Translations under genes and position numbers: made by a program
Shown here: one piece after another, positions 8,643 to 17,570 of the stretch
Numbering within the stretch: position 1 is the stretch's first letter
Layout of the letters: each line of letters opens with the position of its first letter
Notes under the pieces: model-generated
The model's input: only the letters and a program-made list of their open reading frames with translations
The model's database searches: none
What the model was told of the DNA's origin: nothing
Source: Pseudomonas baltica
GTDB lineage: Bacteria > Pseudomonadota > Gammaproteobacteria > Pseudomonadales > Pseudomonadaceae
Assembly (NCBI RefSeq): GCF_014235765.1
Contig: NZ_JACMYH010000001.1
Coordinates: 1,488,001-1,552,000 of the forward strand
Direction: 5' to 3'
DNA length: 64,000 nt

Positions 8643-9392
8643 TCAGCGGTCGTCGTCGGTCGGCGCGGGGTTCTGGAGCAGGTCGTCGAAGTCGATCTTG
8701 AGGCCCTGTTCCATGGAATCAAGCTCCACCAGCAACGATCGAAAGCTGGTCTCGTCCTTGGCCGGGGCCTCGCCCTCGGCGCTGGCATCGGCCAGCGCCT
8801 GCAGATGAGCAGGCACTGGCGCATCGTCGTCGTGGTCTTCGAGGATGGTTTCAGGTTCCATCTCGCGCAGCACTGCCAATGGCGGCAGCTCATCGAGGCT
8901 CTTGAGGTTGAAATGGTCGAGAAAGGCCTTGGTGGTGGCGAACATCGCCGGCCGGCCCGGCACGTCGCGATAGCCCACCACGCGGATCCACTCGCGTTCC
9001 ACCAGCGTCTTGACGATATTGCTGTTGACCGCCACGCCACGCACGTCCTCGATCTCGCCACGGGTGATGGGCTGGCGATAGGCAATCAGGGCCATGGTTT
9101 CCAGCAGCGCACGGGAATAGCGCTGCGGCCGTTCTTCCCAGAGCCGGCCCACCCAGGGCGCGTACTTCTCGCGAATCTGCAGGCGGTACCCCGAGGCGAC
9201 CTCGACCAGTTCGAAAGCGCGCTTTTCGCAGGACTTGCCCAGCACCTCCAGGGCCTTCTTGAACACCGCCGGCTCCGGCCGCTCGGCTTCCTCGAACAGC
9301 TCATGGAGGCGTTCCAGAGACTGCGGCTTTCCGGAGGCCAGCAGAAAGGCTTCGAGCAGTGGCGCCAGATCGCGCGGGTCAGTCAGATTCAT
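8643..9392 (-). CDS. scpB: Segregation and condensation protein B
   Basis: A 249-residue kleisin-associated protein with two winged-helix domains, the partner of ScpA and SMC in chromosome condensation. Family landmarks are LLEAFLLASGKPQSLERL at the N-terminus and LETMALIAYRQPITRGEIEDVRGV near residues 95-120, followed by REWIRVVGYRDVPGRPAMF. The C-terminal 70 residues are acidic and probably disordered, which makes it longer than minimal ScpB. Its ATG overlaps the scpA stop by 4 bases. Confidence 0.93.
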   Translation of the reverse strand: MNLTDPRDLAPLLEAFLLASGKPQSLERLHELFEEAERPEPAVFKKALEVLGKSCEKRAFELVEVASGYRLQIREKYAPWVGRLWEERPQRYSRALLETMALIAYRQPITRGEIEDVRGVAVNSNIVKTLVEREWIRVVGYRDVPGRPAMFATTKAFLDHFNLKSLDELPPLAVLREMEPETILEDHDDDAPVPAHLQALADASAEGEAPAKDETSFRSLLVELDSMEQGLKIDFDDLLQNPAPTDDDR

Positions 9393-10225
9393 TGTTCGGC
9401 TCGGGCGCGCACATGGATAGCGGCAAAGGCGTCATTCTGCACCAGTTCGATCAACTGCTCCTTGACCAGTTCGAGAATGGCCATGAAGGTTACCACCACG
9501 CCCAGCTTGCCCTCCTCGGCACCGAACAGCTCGACGAAAGGCACGAAGCCACCGCCGCGCAGGCGTTCGAGCACCTGGCTCATGCGTTCGCGGGTCGACA
9601 GGGCCTCGCGGCTGACCTGATGGCTTTCGAACATGTCGCTGCGCCGTAACACGTCGGCCATCGACATCAGCAGCTCGTCCAGGCTGACCTCGGGCAGCAG
9701 CTTGCGTACCTTGGCCAGAGGTGCATCGAGCTTGGGCACGTAGAGGTCGCGGCCTACCCGCTTGAGGGTATCGATACCTTCGGCGGCGGCCTTGAAGCGC
9801 TCGTATTCCTGCAGGCGGCGAATCAGCTCGGCCCGCGGGTCGTGCTCGTCATCCTCGACCACGGCGCTGCGCGGCAACAGCATGCGCGATTTGATCTCCG
9901 CAAGCATGGCGGCCATCACCAGATATTCGGCGGCCAACTCCAGGCGTACGGTTTTCATCAGCTCGACGTAGCCCATGTACTGACGGGTGATCTCCGCCAC
10001 GGGAATGTCGAGGATGTCGATGTTCTGCTTGCGGATCAGGTACAGCAGCAGGTCGAGCGGGCCTTCGAACGCTTCGAGGAACACCTCCAGCGCATCCGGC
10101 GGGATGTACAGGTCCTGCGGCATCTGGGTGAACGCCTGGCCGTAGACCAGCGCCAGTTGCAGCTGCTCGGGCGAGCCCTGGGCGAGATTCGCCGGCGGAT
10201 TGTCGACCGCGCTCAGATCACTCAC
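9389..10225 (-). CDS. scpA: Segregation and condensation protein A
   Basis: A 278-residue kleisin. The N-terminal helix that binds SMC is recognisable (EVFLEAFEGPLDLLLYLIRKQNIDILDIPVAEIT, residues about 47-80), followed by YLVMAAMLAEIKSRMLLPR. The start is GTG and overlaps the yciO stop by 4 bases; the stop overlaps scpB. The first 45 residues are a Pro/Gln-rich extension before the conserved region. Confidence 0.93.
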   Translation of the reverse strand: MSDLSAVDNPPANLAQGSPEQLQLALVYGQAFTQMPQDLYIPPDALEVFLEAFEGPLDLLLYLIRKQNIDILDIPVAEITRQYMGYVELMKTVRLELAAEYLVMAAMLAEIKSRMLLPRSAVVEDDEHDPRAELIRRLQEYERFKAAAEGIDTLKRVGRDLYVPKLDAPLAKVRKLLPEVSLDELLMSMADVLRRSDMFESHQVSREALSTRERMSQVLERLRGGGFVPFVELFGAEEGKLGVVVTFMAILELVKEQLIELVQNDAFAAIHVRARAEQ

Positions 10226-10851
10226 GCCATGGCCGCGAATGGTGCCGGATCGCCACAGCCCACGCGCACCACTTGCGGATCGCCATCGGCGAGGTTGATG
10301 ACGGTGGACGCCTCGGTGCCGCCGAAACCGCCATCGATGATCAGGTCGACCTGCTTTTCCAGCAACTGGCGCATTTCGTAAGGGTCGCTGAGCGGCTCCT
10401 TGGCGCCGGGCATGATCAGGCTCACGCTCATCAGCGGCTCACCCAACTCTTCCAGCAAGGCCAAGGCGATCGGATGGCTGGGCACGCGCAAACCGATGGT
10501 CCGGCGCTTGGGATGCAGCAGCAGGCGCGGGACTTCACGGGTGGCGCTCAGAATGAAGGTGTAGGGCCCCGGCGTGTGCGCCTTGAGCAGACGAAACGCC
10601 GCGGTGTCGACTTTGGCGAACAGCCCCAGTTGCGAGAGGTCGCAGCAGATGATCGCGAAATTGTGCTTGTCGTCCAGCTGACGCAGCCGGCGCACCCGTT
10701 CCACGGCGTTCTTGTCGCCGATCTGGCAACCGATGGCGTAGGAAGAGTCGGTGGGGTAGATCACGATGCCACCGCCGCGAATGATCTCGACCGCTTGCTT
10801 GATCAGCCGCGGCTGCGGGTTCTGCGGATGGATCTGAAAGAATTGACTCAC
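10222..10851 (-). CDS. yciO: YciO-type Sua5/YrdC-fold protein (threonylcarbamoyl-AMP synthase-like)
   Basis: A 209-residue member of the Sua5/YrdC/YciO fold. The start is the GTG at 10851, giving the conserved opening MSQFFQIHPQNPQPRL; upstream codons look non-conserved. Nucleotide and threonine site motifs are VIYPTDSSYAIGCQ, then the FILSATREVPRLLLHPKRRTIGLRVP strand pair and STVINL near the C-terminus. YciO paralogues can make threonylcarbamoyl-AMP in vitro, but TsaC/YrdC is the usual tRNA t6A enzyme, so the cellular role is not settled. It sits between the PHP gene and scpA. Confidence 0.85.
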   Translation of the reverse strand: MSQFFQIHPQNPQPRLIKQAVEIIRGGGIVIYPTDSSYAIGCQIGDKNAVERVRRLRQLDDKHNFAIICCDLSQLGLFAKVDTAAFRLLKAHTPGPYTFILSATREVPRLLLHPKRRTIGLRVPSHPIALALLEELGEPLMSVSLIMPGAKEPLSDPYEMRQLLEKQVDLIIDGGFGGTEASTVINLADGDPQVVRVGCGDPAPFAAMA

Positions 10852-10864
10852 GTTGGCATCCTGT

Positions 10865-11725
10865 TCAGGCGGAGGTTGACGGGTCGTGCTTGAACCGCGC
10901 GGACAACGGCGGCAGGTCGACGGGCAATGGCCGATAGACACCGATTTCACCCCACGTGCCCGGGCCGTGGAAGTCGCTGCCGCCACTGACCATCAAGCCG
11001 AATTCGCGGGCCAGGATGGACAGCGTGCCGACCTGTTCGGCGGCCTGCATGCCGTTGACCACCTCGATCGCATGGCCACCGGCCTGGATGTAGTCGCCGA
11101 TCAGCTTGCGCCGCTTGCTGCGCGTGAAATCGTAGTGCAGCGGATGAGCCAGGCTGATCCAGGCCTTCGCCTCGCGCAATGTGCGCACGGTGTCCTCGAG
11201 GGTGGGCCAGTGTTGCTTGACGTCACCCAGCTTGCCCGCCCCCAGCCACTTGCGGAACGCTTCCTGGCGGTCCTTGACGTGGCCCTGCTGCACGAGGAAA
11301 TCGGCGAAGTGCGGTCGCGCCGGCGCATTGCCGCTGTCGCCCAGACCCTTCTGGATGGCCCGAGCACCGTCCAGCGCACCCGGCATGCCCTTGAGCGCCA
11401 GGCGTCGGTCGATTTCCTCGGCACGCAGCCAGCGACCGTGGTGCAGGCTGTCGAGCGCGGCCACCAGCGGCGGTGCATCCAGAGCGAAATTGTAACCGAG
11501 CACGTGGATGGTGGCACCGCCCCAGGTGCACGACATTTCGACACCACTGACCCACTGCATGTTCAGTGCTGTGGCCGCCGCACGGGCCTCTGGCAGGCCT
11601 TCCAGGGTGTCGTGGTCGGTCAGGGCCAGGGTCTGCACGCCATGATCGAACGCTCGCTGCACCAGAACGGCAGGCGCGAGGGCGCCATCGGAGGCGGTGC
11701 TGTGGCAGTGCAGGTCAACATTCAT
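10865..11725 (-). CDS. PHP-domain phosphoesterase (RNase AM / nucleoside 3',5'-bisphosphate phosphatase, YciV/TrpH family)
   Basis: A 286-residue PHP-fold metal hydrolase. The first metal motif DLHCHSTASDG is at residues 4-14, followed by LTDHDTLEG near 36-44, the conserved EMSCTWGG, ISLAHPLHYD and a final SGGSDFHGPG. All histidines and aspartates expected for the trinuclear site are visible. Relatives (YciV/RNase AM) trim 5' ends of rRNA and hydrolyse pAp. The gene is first in the yciO-scpAB transcript and divergent from yciB. Confidence 0.87.
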   Translation of the reverse strand: MNVDLHCHSTASDGALAPAVLVQRAFDHGVQTLALTDHDTLEGLPEARAAATALNMQWVSGVEMSCTWGGATIHVLGYNFALDAPPLVAALDSLHHGRWLRAEEIDRRLALKGMPGALDGARAIQKGLGDSGNAPARPHFADFLVQQGHVKDRQEAFRKWLGAGKLGDVKQHWPTLEDTVRTLREAKAWISLAHPLHYDFTRSKRRKLIGDYIQAGGHAIEVVNGMQAAEQVGTLSILAREFGLMVSGGSDFHGPGTWGEIGVYRPLPVDLPPLSARFKHDPSTSA

Positions 11726-11790
11726 AGTGGCGCTTTCGCAGTCATTGATGTTTGTTATTATGCCGTCACATCCTGCTTCTGGCTGCCATT

Positions 11791-12387
11791 GTGAAACAAT
11801 TGATCGATTTCATCCCGCTGCTCCTGTTCCTCATCGTCTACAAGACCGACCCGCACATGGTCGACCTGGCGGGGTACAGCTTCGAACTGGGCGGCATCTT
11901 CAGTGCTACCAAGGTGCTCATCGCCAGTTCGGTGATCGTCTATGGCCTGCTGTTCCTCAAGCAGCGCAAGCTGGAAAAGGGCCAGTGGCTGACCCTGATC
12001 GCCTGCCTGGTGTTCGGCAGCCTGACCCTGGCCTTCCATAGCGAGACCTTCCTCAAGTGGAAGGCGCCGGTGGTCAACTGGCTGTTCGCCCTGGCGTTCG
12101 CCGGCAGTCATTTCATCGGCAAGCAACTGCTGATCAAGCGCATGATGGGCCACGCGCTGACCCTGCCGGACCCGATCTGGGCGAAACTCAACGTTGCGTG
12201 GGTGGTCTTCTTCCTGTTCTGCGGCGCCGCCAACCTGTTCGTGGCTTTCACTTTCGAGCAGTTCTGGGTCGACTTCAAAGTGTTCGGCAGCCTGGCCATG
12301 ACCTTGCTGTTCCTGGTGGGCCAAGGTATCTACCTGTCCCGTCACCTGCATGATTCCGATCGTACAACACCTAAAACCGAGGATTGA
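11791..12387 (+). CDS. yciB: Inner membrane septation protein A family (YciB/IspZ)
   Basis: A 198-residue membrane protein with five or six hydrophobic segments. I start at the GTG at 11791, which gives the family's N-terminus [18 protein letters not shown]; earlier in-frame codons are not conserved. Landmarks are [22 protein letters not shown] and [20 protein letters not shown]. YciB is linked to cell-envelope synthesis and septation in enterics. The YciI gene follows after one base and is probably co-transcribed. Confidence 0.9.
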   Translation: MKQLIDFIPLLLFLIVYKTDPHMVDLAGYSFELGGIFSATKVLIASSVIVYGLLFLKQRKLEKGQWLTLIACLVFGSLTLAFHSETFLKWKAPVVNWLFALAFAGSHFIGKQLLIKRMMGHALTLPDPIWAKLNVAWVVFFLFCGAANLFVAFTFEQFWVDFKVFGSLAMTLLFLVGQGIYLSRHLHDSDRTTPKTED

Positions 12388-12388
12388 C

Positions 12389-12697
12389 ATGCTCTACGCC
12401 ATCATTGCCACCGACACGCCCAACTCCCTGGAAAAGCGCCTGGCCGCACGGCCCGAGCACCTGGAGCGGCTGAAACAGCTGGAAGCCGCCGGGCAACTGG
12501 TACTCGCCGGGCCACACCCGGCCATCGACAGCAACGACCCAGGCGAGAGCGGCTTCAGCGGCAGCCTCATCGTGGCCCGCTTCGAGTCCCTGGACGAAGC
12601 CCAGGCCTGGGCCGGCGCCGACCCGTTCGTTGCCGCCGGGGTGTACAAGGACGTGCTGGTCAAACCCTTCAAGCAGACTTTGCCTGCGCCCGAATGA
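12389..12697 (+). CDS. yciI: YciI-family protein
   Basis: A 102-residue protein with a dimeric alpha/beta ferredoxin-like fold. The conserved features are MLYAIIATD at the start, [20 protein letters not shown] in the middle and the tail [16 protein letters not shown]. The conserved His and Asp of the family (H in AGPHPA, D in IDSND) are present. The biochemical role is unknown for most members. The neighbouring yciB is the usual partner. Confidence 0.9.
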   Translation: MLYAIIATDTPNSLEKRLAARPEHLERLKQLEAAGQLVLAGPHPAIDSNDPGESGFSGSLIVARFESLDEAQAWAGADPFVAAGVYKDVLVKPFKQTLPAPE

Positions 12698-12705
12698 AGG
12701 TCTAG

Positions 12706-13383
12706 ATGAGCGATCTGCTACTGATCGACGATGACGTCGAGCTGTGTGAACTGCTGAACAGCTGGTTGAGCCAGGAAGGGTTCCAGGTCCGCGCCTGCCA
12801 CGATGGCAGCAGCGCACGCAAGGCCCTGGCCGAGCTGGCACCGGCGGCCGTGGTGCTCGACGTGATGCTGCCCGACGGCAGCGGCCTGGAACTGCTCAAG
12901 CAGCTGCGCAGCGAACACGCCGAGTTGCCAGTGCTGATGCTCTCGGCGCGGGGCGAACCGCTTGATCGCATCCTGGGCCTGGAGCTGGGCGCCGACGACT
13001 ACCTGGCCAAACCCTGTGATCCGCGCGAACTGACCGCCCGCCTGCGCGCGGTACTGCGCCGCAGCCACCCGGTTGCCGTGGCGGGGCAGATGGAGCTGGG
13101 CGACCTGTGCTTCAGTCCGGCGCGCGGCGTGGTCAGCATCGATCAACACGACATCAACCTGACCGTGTCCGAAAGCCGCCTGCTCGAGGCACTCATGCGC
13201 CAGCCGGGCGAGCCCCTGGAGAAACAGGAGCTGGCGCAGATCGCACTGGGCCGCAAGCTCACCCTCTACGACCGCAGCCTGGACATGCACGTCAGCAATC
13301 TGCGCAAGAAGATCGGCCCGCATGCCGACGGACGCCCGCGGATCATGGCCCTGCGCAGCCGTGGCTATTTCTATGCGCAATAG
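12706..13383 (+). CDS. OmpR-family response regulator, CpxR-like
   Basis: A 225-residue regulator. The receiver domain has the acidic pair DDD near residue 8-10, the phosphorylated Asp at about 51 (VLDVMLPDGSG), a conserved Ser in MLSARGEP and Lys in YLAKPCDPREL. A winged-helix DNA-binding domain follows (LTVSESRLLEALMRQPGEPLEKQEL, then DMHVSNLRKKIG). Its genomic order, regulator, LTXXQ periplasmic protein, kinase, matches the parts of the Cpx envelope-stress system. A candidate box with two GTAA(A/G) half-sites lies in the next spacer (13440-13455). Confidence 0.85.
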   Translation: MSDLLLIDDDVELCELLNSWLSQEGFQVRACHDGSSARKALAELAPAAVVLDVMLPDGSGLELLKQLRSEHAELPVLMLSARGEPLDRILGLELGADDYLAKPCDPRELTARLRAVLRRSHPVAVAGQMELGDLCFSPARGVVSIDQHDINLTVSESRLLEALMRQPGEPLEKQELAQIALGRKLTLYDRSLDMHVSNLRKKIGPHADGRPRIMALRSRGYFYAQ

Positions 13384-13439
13384 CTGCCGCCGCGTGCGGC
13401 GCGAACGGCCTGGTTTGTAAATGCCACCCGCGTCATGTC

Positions 13440-13455
13440 TTTACACAAGCCTTAC
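13440..13455 (-). promoter_or_regulatory. Candidate CpxR box before the LTXXQ protein gene
   Basis: On the minus strand GTAAG and GTAAA are 6 bases apart, an 11-base period like the CpxR consensus of two GTAAA half-sites. A possible promoter follows downstream (TTGACC at 13462, CATAAA at 13486, 18-base spacing), and the AGGAGA ribosome site precedes the ATG at 13537. Confidence 0.45.
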
Positions 13456-13536
13456 GCGGCATTGACCGCGCCTGACCTTGATCTCCATAAACTGGGCACA
13501 TCCGGTAAACACCGGGAACCAGACAGGAGATTCACC

Positions 13537-13974
13537 ATGCGCAAGACGACACTCGCAATGCTGTTCGCCGCTACCCTGCCGACCCTGGCCATGGCCATGC
13601 CGCAGGGCGGCCCTGACGGTTTCGGCCCAGGCCCAGGCAAGGGCGGCCCAGGCCCTCGTGGCGGCGAGCCATTCGCCCAGCTCGACCTGACCCACGAGCA
13701 ACGCACCCAGGTGGGCAAACTGATGGGCGAAGAACGCCATCAGCAGCGCGACATCACCAAGAAGTACCTGGACAAGCTGCCGGCGGCCGATCGCAAGGCC
13801 ATGGAAGATGAAATCAAGGCCAACCACGACAAGGCCCAGGCCGACGTACGTGCAGTGCTCAAGCCCGAACAGCAGAAGCAGTTCGACGAAATGAAAAAGA
13901 AGCAGGACGAGCGCCGCGCCGAATGGGCCGAATTCCAGGCCTGGAAAGCCCAGCAAGGCAAGAAAACCCAGTAA
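13537..13974 (+). CDS. Periplasmic LTXXQ (CpxP/Spy-like) protein
   Basis: A 145-residue exported protein. Residues 1-20 are a signal peptide ending AMA. A Gly/Pro-rich stretch (about 22-42) is followed by an all-helical, charged region with the two family motifs: LTHEQ near residue 48 and LKPEQ near residue 108. In enterics such proteins either damp the Cpx kinase (CpxP) or act as ATP-independent chaperones (Spy). It lies between the regulator and kinase genes, unlike enteric cpxP, which is divergent. AGGAGA precedes the ATG; a hairpin follows the stop. Confidence 0.83.
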   Translation: MRKTTLAMLFAATLPTLAMAMPQGGPDGFGPGPGKGGPGPRGGEPFAQLDLTHEQRTQVGKLMGEERHQQRDITKKYLDKLPAADRKAMEDEIKANHDKAQADVRAVLKPEQQKQFDEMKKKQDERRAEWAEFQAWKAQQGKKTQ

Positions 13975-13991
13975 TATCGGCGCAAGCCCCC

Positions 13992-14023
13992 AGCCCGGTC
14001 CGCGCATGCGTACCGGGCTTCTT
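13992..14023 (+). terminator. Hairpin after the LTXXQ gene, partial terminator
   Basis: Arms AGCCCGGT and ACCGGGCT enclose a 12-base loop, followed by TCTTTC, a weak U-tract. It lies between the periplasmic-protein gene and the kinase start 22 bases later, so it could lower kinase expression relative to the abundant periplasmic protein. Confidence 0.55.
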
Positions 14024-14040
14024 TCATTGAGGAATTTGCC

Positions 14041-15375
14041 TTGCGTTCACTGTTCTGGCGCATCCTGGCCAGCTTCTGGCTGGCCATCGCCCTGGTAGCC
14101 GGCCTGTCGGTACTGCTGGGCCACATGTTGAACCAGGACACCTGGATCCTCAGTCGGCACCCGGCGGTGAAGCATTTTGCCCAGGACTGGGTGGAGCGTT
14201 ACGAAAGCAAAGGCGCCGAGGCGGCCCAGGAACTGCTCGAACAGCGCAAGCGCCGCTATCGCATCGACACTCAAGTGCTCAACGAAGCTGGCGAGGCTGT
14301 GGTACCGGGGACCTTCCCGCGTCGCGCCGAAGCCTTCGAGGCGCGCCACAACGAAGCCGATCGCGACCTGCCGTGGCGCCGACTGACGGCGGACTACACC
14401 AGCCCCACCACGGGCGACACCTACTTGCTGATCTACCGCATCCCGCACCCCGAACTCGACTCGTGGCACCGCGACTCCCTGCTCATGCCGATCAGCGCAC
14501 TGGTGATCGCATTGGTCGTACTGACGCTGTTCAGCCTGATGGTGACGTTGTCCATCACGCGCCCATTGAGCAGGCTGCGCGGTGCCGTGCACGAATTGGG
14601 GCAGACCACCTATCAGCAGAACAGCCTGGCGCAGCTGGCCAGTCGTCGCGACGAATTCGGCGTGCTGGCGCGCGACTTCAACCGCATGGGTGCGCGCCTG
14701 CAGAGCCTGATCGGCAGCCAGCGACAGCTGTTGCGCGACGTGTCCCACGAGTTGCGTTCGCCCCTGGCGCGGCTGCGCATCGCCCTGGCCTTGGCGGAAC
14801 GGGCCGAGCCTGCCCAGCGCGACCTGTTGTGGCCGCGCCTGACGCGCGAATGCGATCGTCTTGAAGCCTTGATCAGCGAGATCCTGGTGCTGGCGCGGGT
14901 CGATGCGGAGCAAGCCACGGCCGAAGACGTGGACCTGCCGGCACTCCTGCAGGCGGTGCGAAAGGACGCCTTGATCGCCGTGCCGGAGCGGGCCATCGAG
15001 CTGGACGTTGCCGCGCACCTATCGCTGCAGGGCTGGCCGACCATGATCGAACGGGCCGTGGACAACCTGCTGCGCAACGCCCTGCGCTTCAACCCTGGGC
15101 CCGCACCGGTCGTGCTGTCGGCGCAACAGGTGCAAGGGCGGGTGCGCATCAGCGTGCGCGATCACGGCCAGGGCGTGGCGGAGGAACACCTGGCGCGCCT
15201 GAGCGAGCCATTCTTCCGCGCACCGGGCCAGAGCGCTGCAGGCCATGGCCTGGGCCTGGCCATCGCCCGCCGCGCCGCCGAGCGACACGGCGGCAGCCTG
15301 CAGCTGGAAAACCACCCTGAAGGCGGCTTGATCGCGACCCTGGACCTGCCGCCGGTACCGGTGGTGGTGGCCTAG
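14041..15375 (+). CDS. Sensor histidine kinase, CpxA-like
   Basis: A 444-residue inner-membrane kinase. Membrane segments are at about 7-28 and 150-172, bounding a periplasmic domain of about 120 residues. A HAMP linker follows (TRPLSRLRGAVHELG), then the phosphorylated His near 236 in DVSHELRSPLARLR, the N-box DNLLRNALRFN, and ATP-lid motifs DHGQGV and GHGLGLAIA. The start is TTG with GAGGAA 6 bases upstream. It is the probable partner of the regulator at 12706. Confidence 0.87.
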   Translation: MRSLFWRILASFWLAIALVAGLSVLLGHMLNQDTWILSRHPAVKHFAQDWVERYESKGAEAAQELLEQRKRRYRIDTQVLNEAGEAVVPGTFPRRAEAFEARHNEADRDLPWRRLTADYTSPTTGDTYLLIYRIPHPELDSWHRDSLLMPISALVIALVVLTLFSLMVTLSITRPLSRLRGAVHELGQTTYQQNSLAQLASRRDEFGVLARDFNRMGARLQSLIGSQRQLLRDVSHELRSPLARLRIALALAERAEPAQRDLLWPRLTRECDRLEALISEILVLARVDAEQATAEDVDLPALLQAVRKDALIAVPERAIELDVAAHLSLQGWPTMIERAVDNLLRNALRFNPGPAPVVLSAQQVQGRVRISVRDHGQGVAEEHLARLSEPFFRAPGQSAAGHGLGLAIARRAAERHGGSLQLENHPEGGLIATLDLPPVPVVVA

Positions 15376-15409
15376 ACCGCCGCGATCGGTTGGCTCGAAC
15401 CTGAACGCT

Positions 15410-15973
15410 TCAGGCCTCGACGCCCCATGCTTGCACGAAGTCGGCGGTAGCCAGCGCCGGCGCTTCGCGCAAATCTCGCGCCGGCGTGCCCAGGTACAGG
15501 AAGCCGATGATCTGTTCGCCTTCGATCAGGCCCAGCTTGCCGGCCACATAAGGCGCATAGGACAGCTCGCCGGTGCGCCATACCCCACCCAGCCCTTGAG
15601 CATTCGCCGCAAGCAGGATGCCATGGGCGGCGCAGCCAGCCGCCAGCAGTTGCTCGCTCTGCGGCACTTTTCGATGCTCCTGCAAGCGGGCGATCACTAC
15701 CACCACCAGGGGCGCGCGCAACGGCATGTTGCGGGCTTTTTCCAACGCCGCTTCGCCAGCCTCGGGGTTGAGCGCAGTGGCCTCGGCCAGGACTTCGCCG
15801 AGCTGCTGCAAGCCTTCCCCTTCGACGGTGAGAAAACGCCATGGCCGCAGCTGGCCGTGGTCGGGCGCGCGCAGCGCGGCCTGGAACAGCACTTCACGCT
15901 GCGCGGCCGTCGGCGCGGGCGCCATGAGCCGGGGAGCTGAAACACGATTGAGCAAAACCTCGAGCGCCTCCAT
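15410..15973 (-). CDS. Nitroreductase-family flavoprotein, YdjA-like
   Basis: A 187-residue FMN-dependent oxidoreductase. I start at the ATG at 15973, 7 bases after AGGAGG; a TTG two codons earlier is too close to the ribosome site. Family pattern: VLFQAALRAPDHGQLRPWRF (FMN phosphate and base contacts), then AAGCAAHGILLAANAQGLGGVWRTG and a final FLYLGTPA. The short length and single-domain form match YdjA, a minimal dimeric nitroreductase. The natural substrate is unknown. Confidence 0.85.
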   Translation of the reverse strand: MEALEVLLNRVSAPRLMAPAPTAAQREVLFQAALRAPDHGQLRPWRFLTVEGEGLQQLGEVLAEATALNPEAGEAALEKARNMPLRAPLVVVVIARLQEHRKVPQSEQLLAAGCAAHGILLAANAQGLGGVWRTGELSYAPYVAGKLGLIEGEQIIGFLYLGTPARDLREAPALATADFVQAWGVEA

Positions 15974-16097
15974 GGGCAACCTCCTGTCGAACGATAAGCC
16001 GCTATTCTAGACCCAAGCGGCCTTCGCCTGCCGGGTTTACATGCTGTGGCCCGCAGGTAGAATGGCGGCCCTTTCCTTCATGGCCAGAGCTGACCCC

Positions 16098-17552
16098 ATG
16101 GCGTTGCCGACCCTGCGCATCATCGGTTTCATTATCGGCATCTTCCTGATCACCCTGGCCGTGAGCATGGTCGTGCCCATGGGCACGCTGGTGGTGTTCG
16201 AACGCACCGAGGACATCCAGTCGTTCCTCTGGGCCAGCCTGATCACCTTCGTCGCCGGCCTGCTGCTGGTGCTGCCCGGCCGCCCCGACAACGTCAACCT
16301 GCGGCCGCGCGACATGTACCTGCTCACGGTCAGCAGCTGGGTGGTGGTGTGCGTGTTCGCCGCCCTGCCCTTCCTGCTGACTCAGCACATCAGCTACACC
16401 GACGCCTTTTTCGAAAGCATGTCGGGCATTACCGCCACGGGTTCCACGGTGCTCAGTCATCTGGACGAGATGTCACCGGGCATCCTCATGTGGCGCTCGA
16501 TGCTGCACTGGCTGGGCGGCATCGGCTTCATCGGCATGGCCGTGGCCATTCTGCCGCTGTTGCGCATTGGTGGCATGCGGCTGTTCCAGACCGAATCCAG
16601 CGATCGCTCCGAAAAAGTCATGCCGCGCTCGCATATGGTCGCCAAGTACATCGTGCTGGTGTATGTCGGCTTCACCGCCCTGGGCACCCTGGGGTTCTGG
16701 TTGGCAGGGATGAGCCCGTTCGACGCGGTCAACCACGCGATGTCGGCCATTTCCACTGGCGGCTTCTCGACGTCCGACCTGTCTCTGGGCAAATGGCAGC
16801 AACCGGCCGTGCACTGGGTGGCCATCGTGGTGATGATTCTGGGCAGCCTGCCGTTCGCGCTCTACGTCTCGACCCTGCGCGGCAACCGCCAGGCGCTGCT
16901 GCGCGACCAGCAGGTGCAAGGCATGCTGATACTGTTGATCGCCACCTGGCTGGTGCTGGGTACCTGGTACTGGGCCACCACCGAGCTGCCGTGGTGGACG
17001 GCCTTTCGTCACGTAGCCCTGAACGTCACCTCGGTGGTGACTACCACGGGCTTCGCCCTGGGCGACTACAGCCTGTGGGGCAATTTCTCGCTGATGCTGT
17101 TTTTCTACCTGGGCTTCATCGGCGGCTGCTCGGGCTCGACCGCAGGCGGGATCAAGATATTCCGCTTTCAGGTCGCCTATATCCTGCTCAAGTCCAACCT
17201 CAACCAGCTGATTCATCCGCGCGCGGTGATCAAACAGAAATACAACGGCCATCGCCTCGATGAGGAAATCGTCCGGTCGATCCTGACGTTCTCGTTCTTC
17301 TTCGGCTTCACCGTCGGCATCATCGCCCTGGCATTGTCACTGCTGGGGTTGGACTGGATGACCGCCCTGACCGGTGCCGCCAGCACGGTTTCCGGTGTAG
17401 GGCCGGGGCTGGGCGAGGTGATAGGGCCGGCCGGCAATTTCGCCACGCTGCCCGATGCGGCGAAGTGGATCCTGGCCCTGGGCATGCTGCTGGGCCGACT
17501 GGAAATCATCACCGTGCTGATCCTGTGCATGCCGGCTTTCTGGCGACACTGA
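16098..17552 (+). CDS. trkH: Trk system potassium uptake protein TrkH
   Basis: A 484-residue K+ transporter of the Trk/Ktr superfamily, the same length as enteric TrkH. Four selectivity-filter loops are visible around SGITATGST, SAISTGGFST, VVTTTGFALG and GAASTVSGVGPGLG, and GGCSGSTAGGIKIFR marks the membrane loop near the gate. I take the ATG at 16098 (MALPTLRIIGF); an ATG at 16080 would add six residues. TrkA, the cytoplasmic NAD-binding partner, is not in the window. Confidence 0.93.
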   Translation: MALPTLRIIGFIIGIFLITLAVSMVVPMGTLVVFERTEDIQSFLWASLITFVAGLLLVLPGRPDNVNLRPRDMYLLTVSSWVVVCVFAALPFLLTQHISYTDAFFESMSGITATGSTVLSHLDEMSPGILMWRSMLHWLGGIGFIGMAVAILPLLRIGGMRLFQTESSDRSEKVMPRSHMVAKYIVLVYVGFTALGTLGFWLAGMSPFDAVNHAMSAISTGGFSTSDLSLGKWQQPAVHWVAIVVMILGSLPFALYVSTLRGNRQALLRDQQVQGMLILLIATWLVLGTWYWATTELPWWTAFRHVALNVTSVVTTTGFALGDYSLWGNFSLMLFFYLGFIGGCSGSTAGGIKIFRFQVAYILLKSNLNQLIHPRAVIKQKYNGHRLDEEIVRSILTFSFFFGFTVGIIALALSLLGLDWMTALTGAASTVSGVGPGLGEVIGPAGNFATLPDAAKWILALGMLLGRLEIITVLILCMPAFWRH

Positions 17553-17570
17553 GCATGAGCCGGCAGAGGC

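Noticed and set aside
8402..9085. 227-codon minus-strand frame overlapping scpB
   Set aside because: It runs in another frame through scpB and the REP pair and has an Arg/Trp/Ser-rich shadow composition.
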